A stretch of DNA of 64,000 bases from Caldilineaceae bacterium (GCA_020634815.1 JACKBA010000029.1:20265-84264), one strand, 5' to 3'; numbered from the stretch's first letter, positions 41,463 through 53,073 are shown. Notes: generated by a model not told the origin, from the sequence alone. Numbers and translations are program-made.

Positions 41463-42575
41463 ATGATGGAGGCCAACGTGAACGAACCCAACCGTGCGGC
41501 GTCGCGCACCCAAGCCGGAGCGCAGTCCGCCGCCAGGGGCAAGACACAGCGCGTTCTCCGCAAGCTCTTGCTCTCAGAGTACTTCGTGCTCTATCTGAGC
41601 ATCGTCTATTTTCTGGTGCTGTGGCCCTTCATCCCGCGCATTGCCAGCCCGCAGAACCTGGGCAACATCTTTTCCAACATGTGGCCGCTTCTGGCAGTTG
41701 CCATCGGCCAGACCTTTGTGCTCATCGTGGCCGGCATCGACCTGTCGCAGCCGTCGATCATGGCGCTGGTCAGCGTAGTGGGCGCAGCGGTCATGACCAC
41801 GCAGCTTGACCCGGTGCTCTTTGAGAAGAGCCCGCTGTGGGGCGTGGTTTTCACCGAGGCGGGCGGGCCGTTGGCCGGCAGCTTCCTGGCCGTGCCCGTG
41901 GCGATCTTCGCCATGCTGCTCGTCGGCGCGTTGATCGGCTGGTTCAACGGCACGGCGGTGGCGCGGCTCAAGATGCCGCCCTTCATGGTGACGCTGGTCG
42001 GCATGATGTTCTTCAGCGCCTTTGCCATTTACCTGGTCAAATCCGAGAACATTATTCACCTGCCGGAGAGCTATGTGCTGCTCGGCCAGGGACAGATTTC
42101 CTTTATCCCCTATTCGTTTTTCATCGTCGGCGCGCTGGCGATTGCGGCGCAGTGGTTGCTGAGTCGCACGGTGCTGGCGCGCTGGTTCTACGCCGTGGGG
42201 ACCAACATGCGCACGGCCACGGTGTCGGGCGTGCCGGTGGTGCGCGTCATCGTGCTTGCGTACATGTTGAGCGGCGTCTTTGCCGCGGTCGGCTCGGTCT
42301 TCTACTCGGCGCGGCTGGCCGCGGGCCGGCCGACGCTGGGCGCCACGCTGCTGCTGGATGTGGTCGGCGCCACCGTGATCGGCGGCACCAGCCTCTTTGG
42401 CGGCAAGGGCAAGATCATGTGGACGGTCTTTGGCGTGCTCTTCTTCGTGCTGCTCGACAACAGCCTGAACCTGCTCAATCTCTCCTATTTCTGGGTGCAG
42501 ATCGTGAAGGGTTCGGTGATCTTGATGGCCGCGGCGCTGGACGTGGCGCGCACGCGGTTGCTGGCGAGAGGGTAA
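41463..42575 (+). CDS. Rbs-type ABC sugar permease (first of two)
   Basis: 370 residues from ATG 41463, with GGAGG upstream; a second in-frame ATG follows at 41466. Nine to ten membrane segments and the RbsC-family motif GIDLSQPSIMALV, then the C-terminal LLLDVVGATVIGGTSLFGGK, which is the family signature near the last helices. A basic N-terminal extension (about 45 residues) precedes TM1. It forms the channel together with the permease at 44245; two distinct permease genes are unusual for CUT2 systems, where one homodimer is common. Confidence 0.92.
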   Translation: MMEANVNEPNRAASRTQAGAQSAARGKTQRVLRKLLLSEYFVLYLSIVYFLVLWPFIPRIASPQNLGNIFSNMWPLLAVAIGQTFVLIVAGIDLSQPSIMALVSVVGAAVMTTQLDPVLFEKSPLWGVVFTEAGGPLAGSFLAVPVAIFAMLLVGALIGWFNGTAVARLKMPPFMVTLVGMMFFSAFAIYLVKSENIIHLPESYVLLGQGQISFIPYSFFIVGALAIAAQWLLSRTVLARWFYAVGTNMRTATVSGVPVVRVIVLAYMLSGVFAAVGSVFYSARLAAGRPTLGATLLLDVVGATVIGGTSLFGGKGKIMWTVFGVLFFVLLDNSLNLLNLSYFWVQIVKGSVILMAAALDVARTRLLARG

Positions 42576-42587
42576 GAAAAGAAAGAA

Positions 42588-42703
42588 GAGAGCCGCGAAG
42601 ACGCGAAGGCGCAAAGGTTCACGAAGGAAGAATAGGGTGACACTTCGAAGCACCCTGTCCATGATTTCTCTGCGTAACCTCTGTACCTCTGCGGCTCTGC
42701 GTC
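42588..42703. repeat. Intergenic repeat (GAGAGCCGCGAAGACGC family, copy 3)
   Basis: Left arm 42588-42627 (GAGAGCCGCGAAGACGCGAA and further units) and right arm of CTCTGCG/CTCTGTAC units (about 42660-42703) are inverse in type. The element starts 13 bases after the permease stop codon. It separates permease and ATPase genes. Confidence 0.75.
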
Positions 42704-42736
42704 AACGGGGATGGCTTTGGCAAAAGGTGATGAACT

Positions 42737-44245
42737 GTGAGCGATGTGATTCTGAGCTTTGAAAATATCGAGAAGAGTTTCTTCGGCGTACGCGTGCTCA
42801 AGGAGATCACGTTGGGCGTGCCGCGCGGCAAGGTGCTGGGGCTGGTGGGCGAGAATGGCGCGGGCAAGAGCACGCTGATGAACCTCATGGGCGGCGTGCA
42901 CGCGCCGGACGGCGGGCAGATGCTGCTGGACAGCAAGCCCTACGCGCCGCGTACGCCCAGCGACGCCAACGACGCCGGCATCGCCTTCATCCACCAGGAG
43001 CTCAACCTCTTCACGAATTTGAGCATCGCCGAAAACATCTTCATCGACGGCTTTCCGCGCATGCGCTGGCTGCCGCTGCTCAACCGGCGCCACATGCGCG
43101 CCCGTACGCAGCAGTTCCTCGACGCGGTGGAACTCGATGTCGCGCCCGACACGCTGGTCGAGAAGCTCTCACCGGGCGAACGCCAGCTTGCCGAGATCGC
43201 CAAGGCGCTGAGCTTTGATGCGCGCATCATCATCTTCGACGAGCCGACGACCTCGCTGACCGCACGCGAGACGGAGCGCCTCTTCCGCCTCATCGACCGC
43301 CTGCGCAGCGACGGTGCGTCGATCATCTACATCTCGCACATCCTGCCCGACGTGCTACGCCTGGCCGACGAGATCGCCGTGCTGCGCGATGGTGAGCTGG
43401 TCGCCCATGGCCAGACAAGCGAGTTCACGATCAACCGCATGATTTCGCTCATGGTGGGGCGCGCCATCGAGCAGCTCTACCCGGAGCGCAGCGCGGCGCC
43501 GACAGCCACGCCCGTGCTCGAGGTGCAGGGCGTTTCCCAGCGCGGCATCGTCGAGGCGATCGACTTTACGCTGCACAAGGGCGAGATCCTGGGTGTCTTT
43601 GGGCTGATGGGGTCGGGGCGCTCGGAGCTGGCGCGCATCCTCTTTGGCCTGGACGACCACGAGCGCGGCCAGATCAGCGTGGCGGGCAAGCCTTATGCCA
43701 GGCCGTCGGCCCGGCGCAGCATCGACGCGGGCATGGCCTTTGTCACCGAGAACCGCCGCGACGAAGGGCTGCTGATGGACATCTCCATCGCCGAGAACAT
43801 CGGGCTGGTCGCCCTGCCGCACTACGCCGCGGCGTCGGCCGGCGCCGTCAAGGAGGGCCGCTACTACGACCAGATCGGCGGCGTCGCCGAGAGTCTGGCA
43901 ATCAAGAGCGGCAACATCCGCCAGCAGGCGGTGAAGACGCTCAGCGGCGGCAACCAGCAGAAGACGGTCATCGGCAAGTGGCTGCTCGACAAGCCGTCGG
44001 TGCTGATCGTGGACGAGCCGACGCGCGGCGTCGATGTGGGCGCCAAGTACGAGATCTACTCGATCCTCAACGACCTGGCCGCCGATGGGGCGGGCATCCT
44101 CTTCATCTCCTCTGAGTTGGAGGAGTTGATGGGCGTCTGCGACCGCATGCTCGTCATGAGCAACGGCGAGATCCAGGCTGTCTTTGACCGTTCGGCTTTC
44201 GACAAGGAACGCATCTTGCGCGCCGCCTTCCGGGAGAATGGCTAA
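42737..44245 (+). CDS. Rbs-type ABC transporter double ATP-binding protein
   Basis: 502 residues with two fused nucleotide-binding domains. First domain: GLVGENGAGKSTLMNLMGG (Walker A), LSPGERQ, IIIFDEPTTS (Walker B). Second: a degenerate P-loop GVFGLMGSGRSELARIL, LSGGNQQKTVIGKWL and VLIVDEPTRGVDVG. This layout (active first, degenerate second) is typical of RbsA/MglA. It drives uptake through the permeases encoded on either side. Start is GTG 42737, with AAAGGTGA upstream. TAATG links it to the second permease gene. Confidence 0.95.
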   Translation: MSDVILSFENIEKSFFGVRVLKEITLGVPRGKVLGLVGENGAGKSTLMNLMGGVHAPDGGQMLLDSKPYAPRTPSDANDAGIAFIHQELNLFTNLSIAENIFIDGFPRMRWLPLLNRRHMRARTQQFLDAVELDVAPDTLVEKLSPGERQLAEIAKALSFDARIIIFDEPTTSLTARETERLFRLIDRLRSDGASIIYISHILPDVLRLADEIAVLRDGELVAHGQTSEFTINRMISLMVGRAIEQLYPERSAAPTATPVLEVQGVSQRGIVEAIDFTLHKGEILGVFGLMGSGRSELARILFGLDDHERGQISVAGKPYARPSARRSIDAGMAFVTENRRDEGLLMDISIAENIGLVALPHYAAASAGAVKEGRYYDQIGGVAESLAIKSGNIRQQAVKTLSGGNQQKTVIGKWLLDKPSVLIVDEPTRGVDVGAKYEIYSILNDLAADGAGILFISSELEELMGVCDRMLVMSNGEIQAVFDRSAFDKERILRAAFRENG

Positions 44246-45267
44246 TGAAGAATTCCAGCAATCATCGGCTGGCACAACTGGCCCTGCAAAACACGCCGGT
44301 GATCCTGTTTGTCGTCGTCTTCGTCGTCTTCGGCCTGCTCTCGCCGCGTTTCTTTGCGCTGCAAACCTTCGAGACGATTCTCAAGCAGGCGTCGTACATC
44401 GGCATCGTCGCCATCGGCATGACCTTCGTGATCCTCACGGCCGGCATCGATCTGTCGGTCGGCTCCAACATGTATGTCTCGGCGACGGTGGCGGGGCTGG
44501 TGATGCAGGATTTCAACGCGCCGGTGTGGCTGGGGCTGCTGGTCTGCCTGGCGGTGGGCGTGATCTTCGGCGGCGTCAATGCGTTCCTGATCACAAAGGT
44601 GAAGATCATCCCGTTTATCGCTACGCTGGGCACGATGGTGGCGGGCAAGGGCGTCGGGCTGCTCTTTTCACGCTCGATCCAGATTCCCTTTCCCGACAGC
44701 GTGCTCGAGCTTGGCTCCAGCCGGCTCTTCGGCCTGGTGCCGCTGCCCATCGTCATCTTCGTGGGCGTGGCGATCATCGCACACCTGGTGCTGACGATGA
44801 CGCCCATCGGCCGGCAGATTTATGCCGTGGGCAACGACGCCGAGGCGGCCAAGAAGGCCGGGCTGAATGTGGGCCGCGTGCTGGCGACGGTCTACATCGT
44901 CAGCGGGCTGATGGCGGCGCTGGGCGGGTTCGTCTCAGTGGCGCAGCAGGGCGTGGTGCACCCGGGCTTTGGTGAAGGGTACGAGTTCAGCGCCATTGCG
45001 GCGACGGTGCTCGGCGGCACGAGCCTCTTTGGCGGCGTCGGCTCGGTCCTGCCCGGCACGCTGCTGGGCGCAGTGCTGATCCAGATGATCCAGACCGGGC
45101 TGATTTTCACCAAAGTGGACATCTACATTCAGCCGCTGATCACGGCCGCCATCATCTTTGCCGCCGTCCTGCTCGACGCCTTCCGCAACATCCAGTTGCA
45201 GAAGCTGCGGCGGCGCAATATTCGCGTGGAGAAGGGCGCGCCCGCAGCGGCGAATGCCGGGGACTAA
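44245..45267 (+). CDS. Rbs-type ABC sugar permease (second of two)
   Basis: 340 residues. ATG at 44245 shares its A with the stop of the ATPase gene (TAATG), so it is coupled. RbsC-family segments: AGIDLSVGSNMYVSATV, FIATLGTMVAGKGVG, RQIYAVGNDAEAAKKAGLN and ATVLGGTSLFGGVGSVLPGTL. It carries about nine membrane segments. It resembles the permease at 41463 only in the family-level motifs, so the importer would be a heterodimer or there are alternative pairings. Confidence 0.94.
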   Translation: MKNSSNHRLAQLALQNTPVILFVVVFVVFGLLSPRFFALQTFETILKQASYIGIVAIGMTFVILTAGIDLSVGSNMYVSATVAGLVMQDFNAPVWLGLLVCLAVGVIFGGVNAFLITKVKIIPFIATLGTMVAGKGVGLLFSRSIQIPFPDSVLELGSSRLFGLVPLPIVIFVGVAIIAHLVLTMTPIGRQIYAVGNDAEAAKKAGLNVGRVLATVYIVSGLMAALGGFVSVAQQGVVHPGFGEGYEFSAIAATVLGGTSLFGGVGSVLPGTLLGAVLIQMIQTGLIFTKVDIYIQPLITAAIIFAAVLLDAFRNIQLQKLRRRNIRVEKGAPAAANAGD

Positions 45268-45442
45268 TCCACCCCCTCATGGAGGAAACTGCTCCTCACC
45301 GTGTAAGTCGTGCTGCTCGTGAAAGTCACGAACCGGGTATGATAGAAGCTGGCGCACTGCAAACGGTGATCTATGCAGAGCAAGCAACCTCACCAACGAA
45401 ATCCAACCACAGACTAGCGAAGCGGCACACCACTCGACGTCA

Positions 45443-45484
45443 CCTTTGTGCGCCTTCATGTCCTTCGCAGCTTTGTGGTTTTCA
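45443..45484. repeat. Degenerate half-copy of the GAGAGCC..GACGC repeat family (copy 4)
   Basis: CCTTTGTGCGCCTTCATGTC and following units resemble the right arm of the copies at 6493 and 30592. It lies 20 bases before the GH140-like gene start. The rest of the 45268-45503 gap holds small hairpins (GAGGA/TCCTC at 45288 and TCGTG/CACGA at 45316) but no gene. Confidence 0.5.
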
Positions 45485-45503
45485 GTGACAGCGGGAGCAT
45501 CCA

Positions 45504-46994
45504 GTGACAGCGAATCAGACAGTCGAGCAATGGGGTATCTTTGAAATGACACTCCGCGGCAGCGCGACCGGCAACCCGTTCCAGGAGGTCCAGTTCTCGG
45601 CGACCTTCGCTCACAAGCACCGCACCGTCACCGTTGACGGCTTTTACGACGGCGACGGCCTCTACCGCGTGCGCTTCATGCCCGACGCGCAGGGCGAGTG
45701 GCGCTGTCGCACGCAGAGCAACATGGCAGAGCTGGATGGCCAGGTCGGAACGTTCATTTGCAGCGAGCCTGGTCCGGGTAACCACGGGCCGGTGAGCGTG
45801 GCGAACATCTACCATTTTGCCTACGCCGATGGCACGCCCTTCAAGCAGATCGGCACGACCTGTTACGTCTGGAATCTGCAAGGGCCGGTGCTCGAGGCGC
45901 AAACGCTGAAGACGCTGGCGCAGTCGCCCTTCAACAAGATCCGCTTCTGCGTCTTTCCCAAGCACTACCGCTACAACGAGAACGAGCCGGAGCACTATCC
46001 CTTCCCGTGTCTCGCCACGGGCAGCAGCCGGTGGGGTGGCAGCAACGCGGTCGATGTGAAGGAGGGCTGGCGCTTCGACTTCGACCGCTTCGTGCCCGCC
46101 TACTTCCAACACATAGAACAATGCGTGGCCAGCCTGTGCGAGTTGGGCATTGAAGCCGACATCATCCTCTTCCACCCCTACGACCGCTGGGGTTTTGCCA
46201 CAATGCGCGCCGAACAGGACGACCGCTACTTGCGCTATGTCGTGGCGCGACTGGCGGCCTACCGCAACGTCTGGTGGTCGATGGCCAACGAGTACGACCT
46301 GATGCCTAACAAGTCCATGGCCGACTGGGATCGCTTCTTCCGCATCGTGCAGGAGAGCGACCCCTACCAGCACTTGCGCTCGATCCACAACTGCCGCGAC
46401 TTCTACGATCACGGCAAACCGTGGGTGACGCACCAGAGCATCCAGCGGCCCGACCCGGGGCAGGCGGCGCTGTGGCGCAGCCAGGTTCGCAAGCCCGTCG
46501 TTGTGGACGAGTGTTGCTACGAAGGCGACATTCCCATGGGTTGGGGCAACATTTCGGCGCGCGAGATGGTGCATCGCTTCTGGCAGGGGACGGCGGCCGG
46601 TGGCTATGTCGGCCATGGCGAAACCTACCTGAACCCGGACGCGATCCTGTGGTGGTCGAAGGGCGGCGTGCTGCACGGCGAGAGCGCGCCGCGGCTGGCC
46701 TTCCTGCGCGCGCTGCTGGAAACCGGGCCGGAATCCGGTCTCGACCCCATCGGCGGGATGGTGAATGCGCTTCTTTGTGCCGGGAAGGCGCACGCGTACT
46801 ACCTGATCTACACCGGCGTCGCGCAGCCGGCGCTGCTGGAACTCTCGCTTCCCGAAGGTGAGCACTATCAGGCAGAAATCATCGACACGTGGGAGATGAG
46901 CGTGACGCCGGGAGCCATCTACAGCGGACGGGTAGACGTTCCAATGCCGGGCAAGGCGTACCAGGCGCTACTCCTGCGACGGGTCGAGCCCTAG
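45504..46994 (+). CDS. GH140-like glycosidase with DUF5060 and DUF4038-type domains
   Basis: 496 residues; the start is GTG (45504) with GGGAG upstream. The N-terminal WGIFEMTLRGSATGNPFQEV followed by FSATFAHKHRTVTVDGFYDG is a beta-sandwich module (DUF5060). A TIM-barrel-like part (FKQIGTTCYVWNLQ ... LGIEADIILFHPYDRWGF ... NVWWSMANEYD ... VVVDECCYEGD) belongs to the DUF4038/GH140 superfamily; Glu in NEYD and in DECCYEGD are candidate catalytic acids. A C-terminal module (HAYYLIYTGVAQPALLELSL) resembles DUF5605. GH140 enzymes are apiosidases. No signal peptide: cytoplasmic. Follows the importer. Could be an apiosidase or a different glycosidase. Confidence 0.8.
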   Translation: MTANQTVEQWGIFEMTLRGSATGNPFQEVQFSATFAHKHRTVTVDGFYDGDGLYRVRFMPDAQGEWRCRTQSNMAELDGQVGTFICSEPGPGNHGPVSVANIYHFAYADGTPFKQIGTTCYVWNLQGPVLEAQTLKTLAQSPFNKIRFCVFPKHYRYNENEPEHYPFPCLATGSSRWGGSNAVDVKEGWRFDFDRFVPAYFQHIEQCVASLCELGIEADIILFHPYDRWGFATMRAEQDDRYLRYVVARLAAYRNVWWSMANEYDLMPNKSMADWDRFFRIVQESDPYQHLRSIHNCRDFYDHGKPWVTHQSIQRPDPGQAALWRSQVRKPVVVDECCYEGDIPMGWGNISAREMVHRFWQGTAAGGYVGHGETYLNPDAILWWSKGGVLHGESAPRLAFLRALLETGPESGLDPIGGMVNALLCAGKAHAYYLIYTGVAQPALLELSLPEGEHYQAEIIDTWEMSVTPGAIYSGRVDVPMPGKAYQALLLRRVEP

Positions 46995-47080
46995 GGTCCA
47001 GCGTCTGTCTCCGGCGGGACCAGCATCGCCGTGTCGAGCAGATTGAATGAATTTTCTAGAGGATAAAGGAGAAGCAAACC

Positions 47081-48064
47081 ATGCAACGCAAGTATTCCGC
47101 CGTCGCCGTCGTCTTTGCCAACTGTGCCGACCGCTACGTGCTCCAGGGCTACACCGAGCCGCGCACCTTCGACCAGATGCTGGCCGACGCGCAGCAGGTG
47201 GAGGGGCTGACCGGCATCGAAGTGATCGGCGGCTGGCACATCAACGACCAGAACCAGAACGCCGTCGTCAAGCAGATCCACGACGCCGGCTTCCAGCTTG
47301 CCTGCGTCATACCCGAAATCTGGGCCAACCCCAAGTGGGGCTGGGGCACACTGGCCGCCACCGACCCCGGCATCCGTCGCGACGCCATCGACCGCATCAA
47401 GGTGGCAATGGACCTGGCCGCCAGCACCGGCTGCAACCACGTCAGCCCGTGGCCCGGCCATGACGGCTGGGACTATGTCTTCCAGACCGACTACATCAAG
47501 ATGTACGACTGGATGCTGGAAGGGTTGGAGGAGTGCGCCAACCACAATCCCAACGTCAAGATTTCGCTGGAGTTCAAGCCCAAAGAGCCGCGCATGCACA
47601 TCATGATCGACAGCACGGCCAAGGCGCTGCTCTTCGTCAACACGATCAACAAGCCGAATCTGGGTATCAACCTGGACGTGGGTCACGCCAACATGGGCGG
47701 CGAAACGCTGGCGGAGGCCGTGGCACTGATGAAGCGCTTCGGCAATCGGCTCGTGCATCTGCACCTCAACGACAACTACCGCGCCACCGACGACGACATG
47801 ATCCCCGGCTCCATCCACACGCTGGAGTGGGTCGAGTTCTTCTACTGGCTCGAGCGCACCGGCTACGATGGCTGGTTCTCGCTCGACATCTTCGCGTATC
47901 GCGAGAAGAACAAGGTCGCCGTGGCGCGCGAGGCGCTGGCGTGGCTGGAGACCTTCGCCGCCGCCGCCGACCGTATCGACAAGCAGGAGGCGGAGGCCAT
48001 CTTTGCCAGCGGCGACGCCATGGCCGCGCAGGCCATGCTGCGCCGCGCCCTTTTTGATCGCTAG
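47081..48064 (+). CDS. Sugar isomerase/epimerase, xylose-isomerase-like TIM barrel
   Basis: 327 residues. Segments such as LEFKPKEPR (metal-binding Glu), GINLDVGHANMGGETLAEAV (Asp, His) and LVHLHLNDNYRATDDDMIPG (His and Asp ligands) fit the xylose-isomerase-like TIM-barrel family (AP_endonuc_2 fold). These enzymes isomerise or epimerise sugars using a divalent metal. The substrate is not predictable from the sequence; the neighbourhood (GH140-like enzymes, kinases) suggests an aldose-ketose step such as apiose or another branched or rare pentose. GGAGAAG is near the ATG. It lies between the GH140-like gene and the SIS gene. Confidence 0.85.
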   Translation: MQRKYSAVAVVFANCADRYVLQGYTEPRTFDQMLADAQQVEGLTGIEVIGGWHINDQNQNAVVKQIHDAGFQLACVIPEIWANPKWGWGTLAATDPGIRRDAIDRIKVAMDLAASTGCNHVSPWPGHDGWDYVFQTDYIKMYDWMLEGLEECANHNPNVKISLEFKPKEPRMHIMIDSTAKALLFVNTINKPNLGINLDVGHANMGGETLAEAVALMKRFGNRLVHLHLNDNYRATDDDMIPGSIHTLEWVEFFYWLERTGYDGWFSLDIFAYREKNKVAVAREALAWLETFAAAADRIDKQEAEAIFASGDAMAAQAMLRRALFDR

Positions 48065-48088
48065 TGCCAGGGTTCTCCTTTTGGGATA

Positions 48089-48125
48089 CCCCCACTCCTG
48101 CGTGCTGGACGCGCGGGAGTGGGGG
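48089..48125 (+). terminator. Strong GC hairpin between isomerase and SIS genes
   Basis: CCCCCACTCC (48089-48098) pairs perfectly with GGAGTGGGGG (48116-48125), with possible extra inner GCG/CGC pairs. No T-run. It could attenuate or process the transcript. Confidence 0.5.
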
Positions 48126-48159
48126 CGGAGAGCCGCCTGTTTTGTAGGAAGAAGGGACC

Positions 48160-48753
<594 letters not shown>

Positions 48754-48756
<3 letters not shown>

Positions 48757-48840
48757 AACGCGGATGACGCGGATGCAGCGGATGGCACGGATCAAGAAAA
48801 ATCCGCGATAATCCGCCCAATCCGCGTCATCCGCGTTCTA
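48754..48840. repeat. Perfect hairpin repeat (TAGAACGCGGATGACGCGG family, copy 1)
   Basis: The 21-bp arms 48754-48774 (beginning TAGAACGCGGATGACGCGG) and 48820-48840 (ending CATCCGCGTTCTA) are exact reverse complements. The loop carries further GGAT-type and ATCCGC units. The first three bases are the TAG stop of the SIS gene. An almost identical copy lies at 51878-51965. Confidence 0.9.
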
Positions 48841-48858
48841 TTGAAAGGGCGCTGAACG

Positions 48859-50412
<1,554 letters not shown>

Positions 50413-50426
50413 CCAATACTCGTTTT

Positions 50427-50519
50427 GACGCAGAGACGCGGAGACGCAGGGAAATGCCTGTGAAAATCTGTTGGCAATTCCTCTGCGAACCTTTGCGACT
50501 GTGCGCCTCTGCTTCAAGG
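50427..50519. repeat. Intergenic inverted repeat (GACGCAGAGACGCGGAGACG, copy 5 of the GACGC family)
   Basis: Left arm 50427-50453 (GACGCAGAGACGCGGAGACG...) and right arm 50478-50519 (CTCTGCGAACCTTTGCGACT...) are inverted degenerate units. The element starts 15 bases after the kinase stop codon. Confidence 0.75.
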
Positions 50520-50545
50520 ATGTTGCAATGACACAAGGAGAAAGC

Positions 50546-51880
50546 ATGAACAACCTGCCACGTATCACCGTGAGCGACAACCGGCGCTTTCTACAGACCG
50601 AGGGCGGCGCGCCCTTTTTCTGGCTGGGCGACACGGCCTGGGAACTCTTTCATCGCCTGACGCGCGAGGAGGCTGAGTTCTACCTGGAGAACCGCCGGCG
50701 CAAGGGCATGAACGTCATCCAGGCCGTGGTGCTGGCCGAGTTCGATGGCATCCGTACGCCAAACACCTACGGCGACCATGCGCTGATCGATGAAGACCCG
50801 GCGCAGCCAAACGAAGCCTACTTCCGCCACGTCGACTACATCGTCGACACGGCCGCGGCCAAGGACCTGTACATCGGCCTGCTGCCGACCTGGGCCGATA
50901 AGGTCACGCCCATGTGGGGCGCCGGGCCGGCGATCTTCACGGAGGAAAACGCCCGGCTCTATGGCCGCTGGCTGGGCGAGCGCTACAAGGATCGCACCAA
51001 CATTCTCTGGGTCCTCGGCGGCGACCGCCCGGCCTACAAGGATGACGCCGACTTCCGGCCCATCTGGCGCGCCATGGCCGCCGGCATCGACGAAGGGACG
51101 AGCGCGCATCCGTTCAAGACCTTTCATCCGTGGGGCGGCCATTCGACGTCGGAGGAACTGCACGACGAAGACTGGCTCGACATGAACATGATTCAGTCGG
51201 GCCACGGCAGCGGACGCAGCACGCCGGTCTGGGAAATGATCGAACGCGACTACGCGCTGACGCCCACCAGGCCAACCCTCGACGCCGAGCCAAATTACGA
51301 GGATCACCCCATCAGCCCGTGGCCGACCTGGAACCCGGCCAACGGCTACTTCCGCGACCACGATGTGCGCCAGCAGGCTTACCGCTCGGTCTTTGCCGGC
51401 GGCTGCGGCGTCACCTACGGCCATCAGAGCATCTGGCAGTTTTGCGGCGAGCGCCATGCGCCCATCAACCACGCCGACCGGACGTGGCAGGACGCCCTCG
51501 ACCGGCTGGGCGCGGGCCAGGTGCTCCACCTGCGCCGGCTGATGGAGTCGCGCCCCTTCTTCAGCCGCATCCCGGATCAGAGCATCCTGGTCGGCAACCC
51601 GACCGAGCGCGGCAGCCACATGCGTGCCACGCGTGACGAGGCGGGCCGCTATGCCTTTGTCTATACGCCGCTGACGCAGCCGATCACGGTGCGGCTCGAC
51701 TGGGCGGCCGAGGAGACGATCCGCGCCTGGTGGTACAATCCGCGCACGGGCGGCGCCACAGAGATCGGCCGCTTTGCCGCAGCAGGTCAACTGACCTTCC
51801 AACCGCCGATCGACGGCCCGGACTGGGTGCTGGTGATCGACGATGCCGCAGCGGATTTTGGCAGGCCAGGGATTCAATAG
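50546..51880 (+). CDS. GH140-like apiosidase-family protein (DUF4038)
   Basis: 444 residues from ATG 50546, with AAGGAG upstream. FFWLGDTAWELFHRLTREEA (residues 24-43) and RRKGMNVIQAVVLAEFDG are the classic start of the DUF4038/GH140 family (apiosidase-like). The barrel includes TNILWVLGGDRPAYKD, NMIQSGHG, PTLDAEPNYED and GGCGVTYGHQSIWQF. Asp in GGDRP and Glu in EPNYE are candidate catalytic acids. The C-terminal about 100 residues form the beta-sandwich (DUF5605-like, YTPLTQPITVRLDWAAEE). No signal peptide, so it works inside the cell. The TAG stop codon is the start of the repeat at 51878. Substrate: an apioside or a related furanoside, inferred by family. Confidence 0.85.
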   Translation: MNNLPRITVSDNRRFLQTEGGAPFFWLGDTAWELFHRLTREEAEFYLENRRRKGMNVIQAVVLAEFDGIRTPNTYGDHALIDEDPAQPNEAYFRHVDYIVDTAAAKDLYIGLLPTWADKVTPMWGAGPAIFTEENARLYGRWLGERYKDRTNILWVLGGDRPAYKDDADFRPIWRAMAAGIDEGTSAHPFKTFHPWGGHSTSEELHDEDWLDMNMIQSGHGSGRSTPVWEMIERDYALTPTRPTLDAEPNYEDHPISPWPTWNPANGYFRDHDVRQQAYRSVFAGGCGVTYGHQSIWQFCGERHAPINHADRTWQDALDRLGAGQVLHLRRLMESRPFFSRIPDQSILVGNPTERGSHMRATRDEAGRYAFVYTPLTQPITVRLDWAAEETIRAWWYNPRTGGATEIGRFAAAGQLTFQPPIDGPDWVLVIDDAAADFGRPGIQ

Positions 51881-51970
51881 AACGCGGATGACGCGGATTT
51901 AGCGGATTAGCGCGGATCAAGAAAAATCCGTGTCGATCCGCCCAATCCGCGTCATCCGCGTTCTATTTTT
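51878..51970 (+). repeat. Perfect hairpin repeat (TAGAACGCGGATGACGCGG family, copy 2) ending in a T-run
   Basis: The 21-bp arms 51878-51898 and 51945-51965 are exact reverse complements and identical to those at 48754 and 48820. The loop differs slightly. TTTTT follows at 51966, so this copy has the full form of an intrinsic terminator. The first bases supply the TAG stop of the GH140-like gene. Confidence 0.9.
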
Positions 51971-51996
51971 ACTTTCTTTGCAAGTGGAGTTTGCTC

Positions 51997-53037
51997 ATGA
52001 AAGCAGCAGTGCAGACAGGCGTGCGGCAGTTTGCGGTGCGCGAGGTGGCTGACCCCGCGCTGCCGGAGGATGGCCTGATCCTGCGTGTGACCGCGTGCGG
52101 CGTCTGCGGCTCGGACCTGCGCCGCTGGCGCGAAGGGCTGCCACCGGGCGTGGAGGGCATCATCCCCGGCCATGAGATCGCGGGCAGGGTTGTCGCCGTC
52201 GGCGCCAGGGTTTCACACATCGCAGTGGGCGACCGGCTGGCGCTTGCGCCGGACATTCACTGCGGCCATTGCTGGTATTGCCAGCGTGAGATGTTCAACC
52301 TCTGCGACCACATGCGGATGCTCGGCATCACCCCCGGCTATCCGGGCGGTTTTGCCGAGAAGCTGGCGATCAGCGGCGAGGTGTTGAGCAACGGCGTCGT
52401 TCACCCCGTACCGGACGAGCTGCCCGACGAACTTGCTGCGCTAGCGGAGCCGTGCGCGTCGGTGCTCGCCTCGCATCTCAAGACCGACACCAGCTTCAGC
52501 GACACCGTCGTCGTGATCGGCGCCGGGCCGATCGGCTGCCTGCTGGTGGCGACGGCGAAGGCGCGCGGTGCGCGGGCGTTCATCGTCGTGCGCAGCGACC
52601 GCCGCCGCGAACTGGTCGCTCGCTTTGCGCCGGACGCGATCATCGACAGCAGCCGCGAAGAGATGGTCGCGCGGGTGCGCGAGTTGACGCACGGCCTGGG
52701 CGCCGACATCGCCATCTGTGCCAACCCGGACGCGTCGACGCAGGAGGCCGCCGTGCGCATGGTGCGCAAGGGTGGCAAGGTCGTGCTCTTTGGCGGCCTG
52801 CCCAAAGCCAGCCCGATGACCACGCTCGACAGCAACCGCATCCACTACGGCGAGATCGAAGTCGTCGGCGCTTTTTCCTATCATCCGACCGCACACGCCA
52901 TGGCGCTCGATCTCTTTGCCCGCGGGGCGATCCCGGTTGAAAAGCTGATCACCCACCGCTTTGCGCTCGACGCGATTGACGCCGCCTTTGCCACCGCCGA
53001 CAGCGGCGAAGGGCTAAAGGTCTTGGTGACACCATGA
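51997..53037 (+). CDS. Zinc-dependent alcohol/polyol dehydrogenase
   Basis: 346 residues from ATG 51997 (GGAG upstream). Catalytic zinc: GVCGSDLRRW (Cys), GHEIAGRV (His-Glu). Structural cysteines: HCGHCWYCQREMFNLC. Rossmann loop VVVIGAGPIGCLLVATAK and LFGGLPKASP. It resembles sorbitol/threonine dehydrogenases and shares the LFGGLPK segment with the copy at 38945. It oxidises a sugar alcohol or a ketose reduction product. It is followed by FGGY kinase gene 53119, so alcohol oxidation followed by phosphorylation is likely (inference). Confidence 0.9.
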   Translation: MKAAVQTGVRQFAVREVADPALPEDGLILRVTACGVCGSDLRRWREGLPPGVEGIIPGHEIAGRVVAVGARVSHIAVGDRLALAPDIHCGHCWYCQREMFNLCDHMRMLGITPGYPGGFAEKLAISGEVLSNGVVHPVPDELPDELAALAEPCASVLASHLKTDTSFSDTVVVIGAGPIGCLLVATAKARGARAFIVVRSDRRRELVARFAPDAIIDSSREEMVARVRELTHGLGADIAICANPDASTQEAAVRMVRKGGKVVLFGGLPKASPMTTLDSNRIHYGEIEVVGAFSYHPTAHAMALDLFARGAIPVEKLITHRFALDAIDAAFATADSGEGLKVLVTP

Positions 53038-53073
53038 AGAGAGAACAAATGGGCCGGTGCGCTGGCGGGCCAC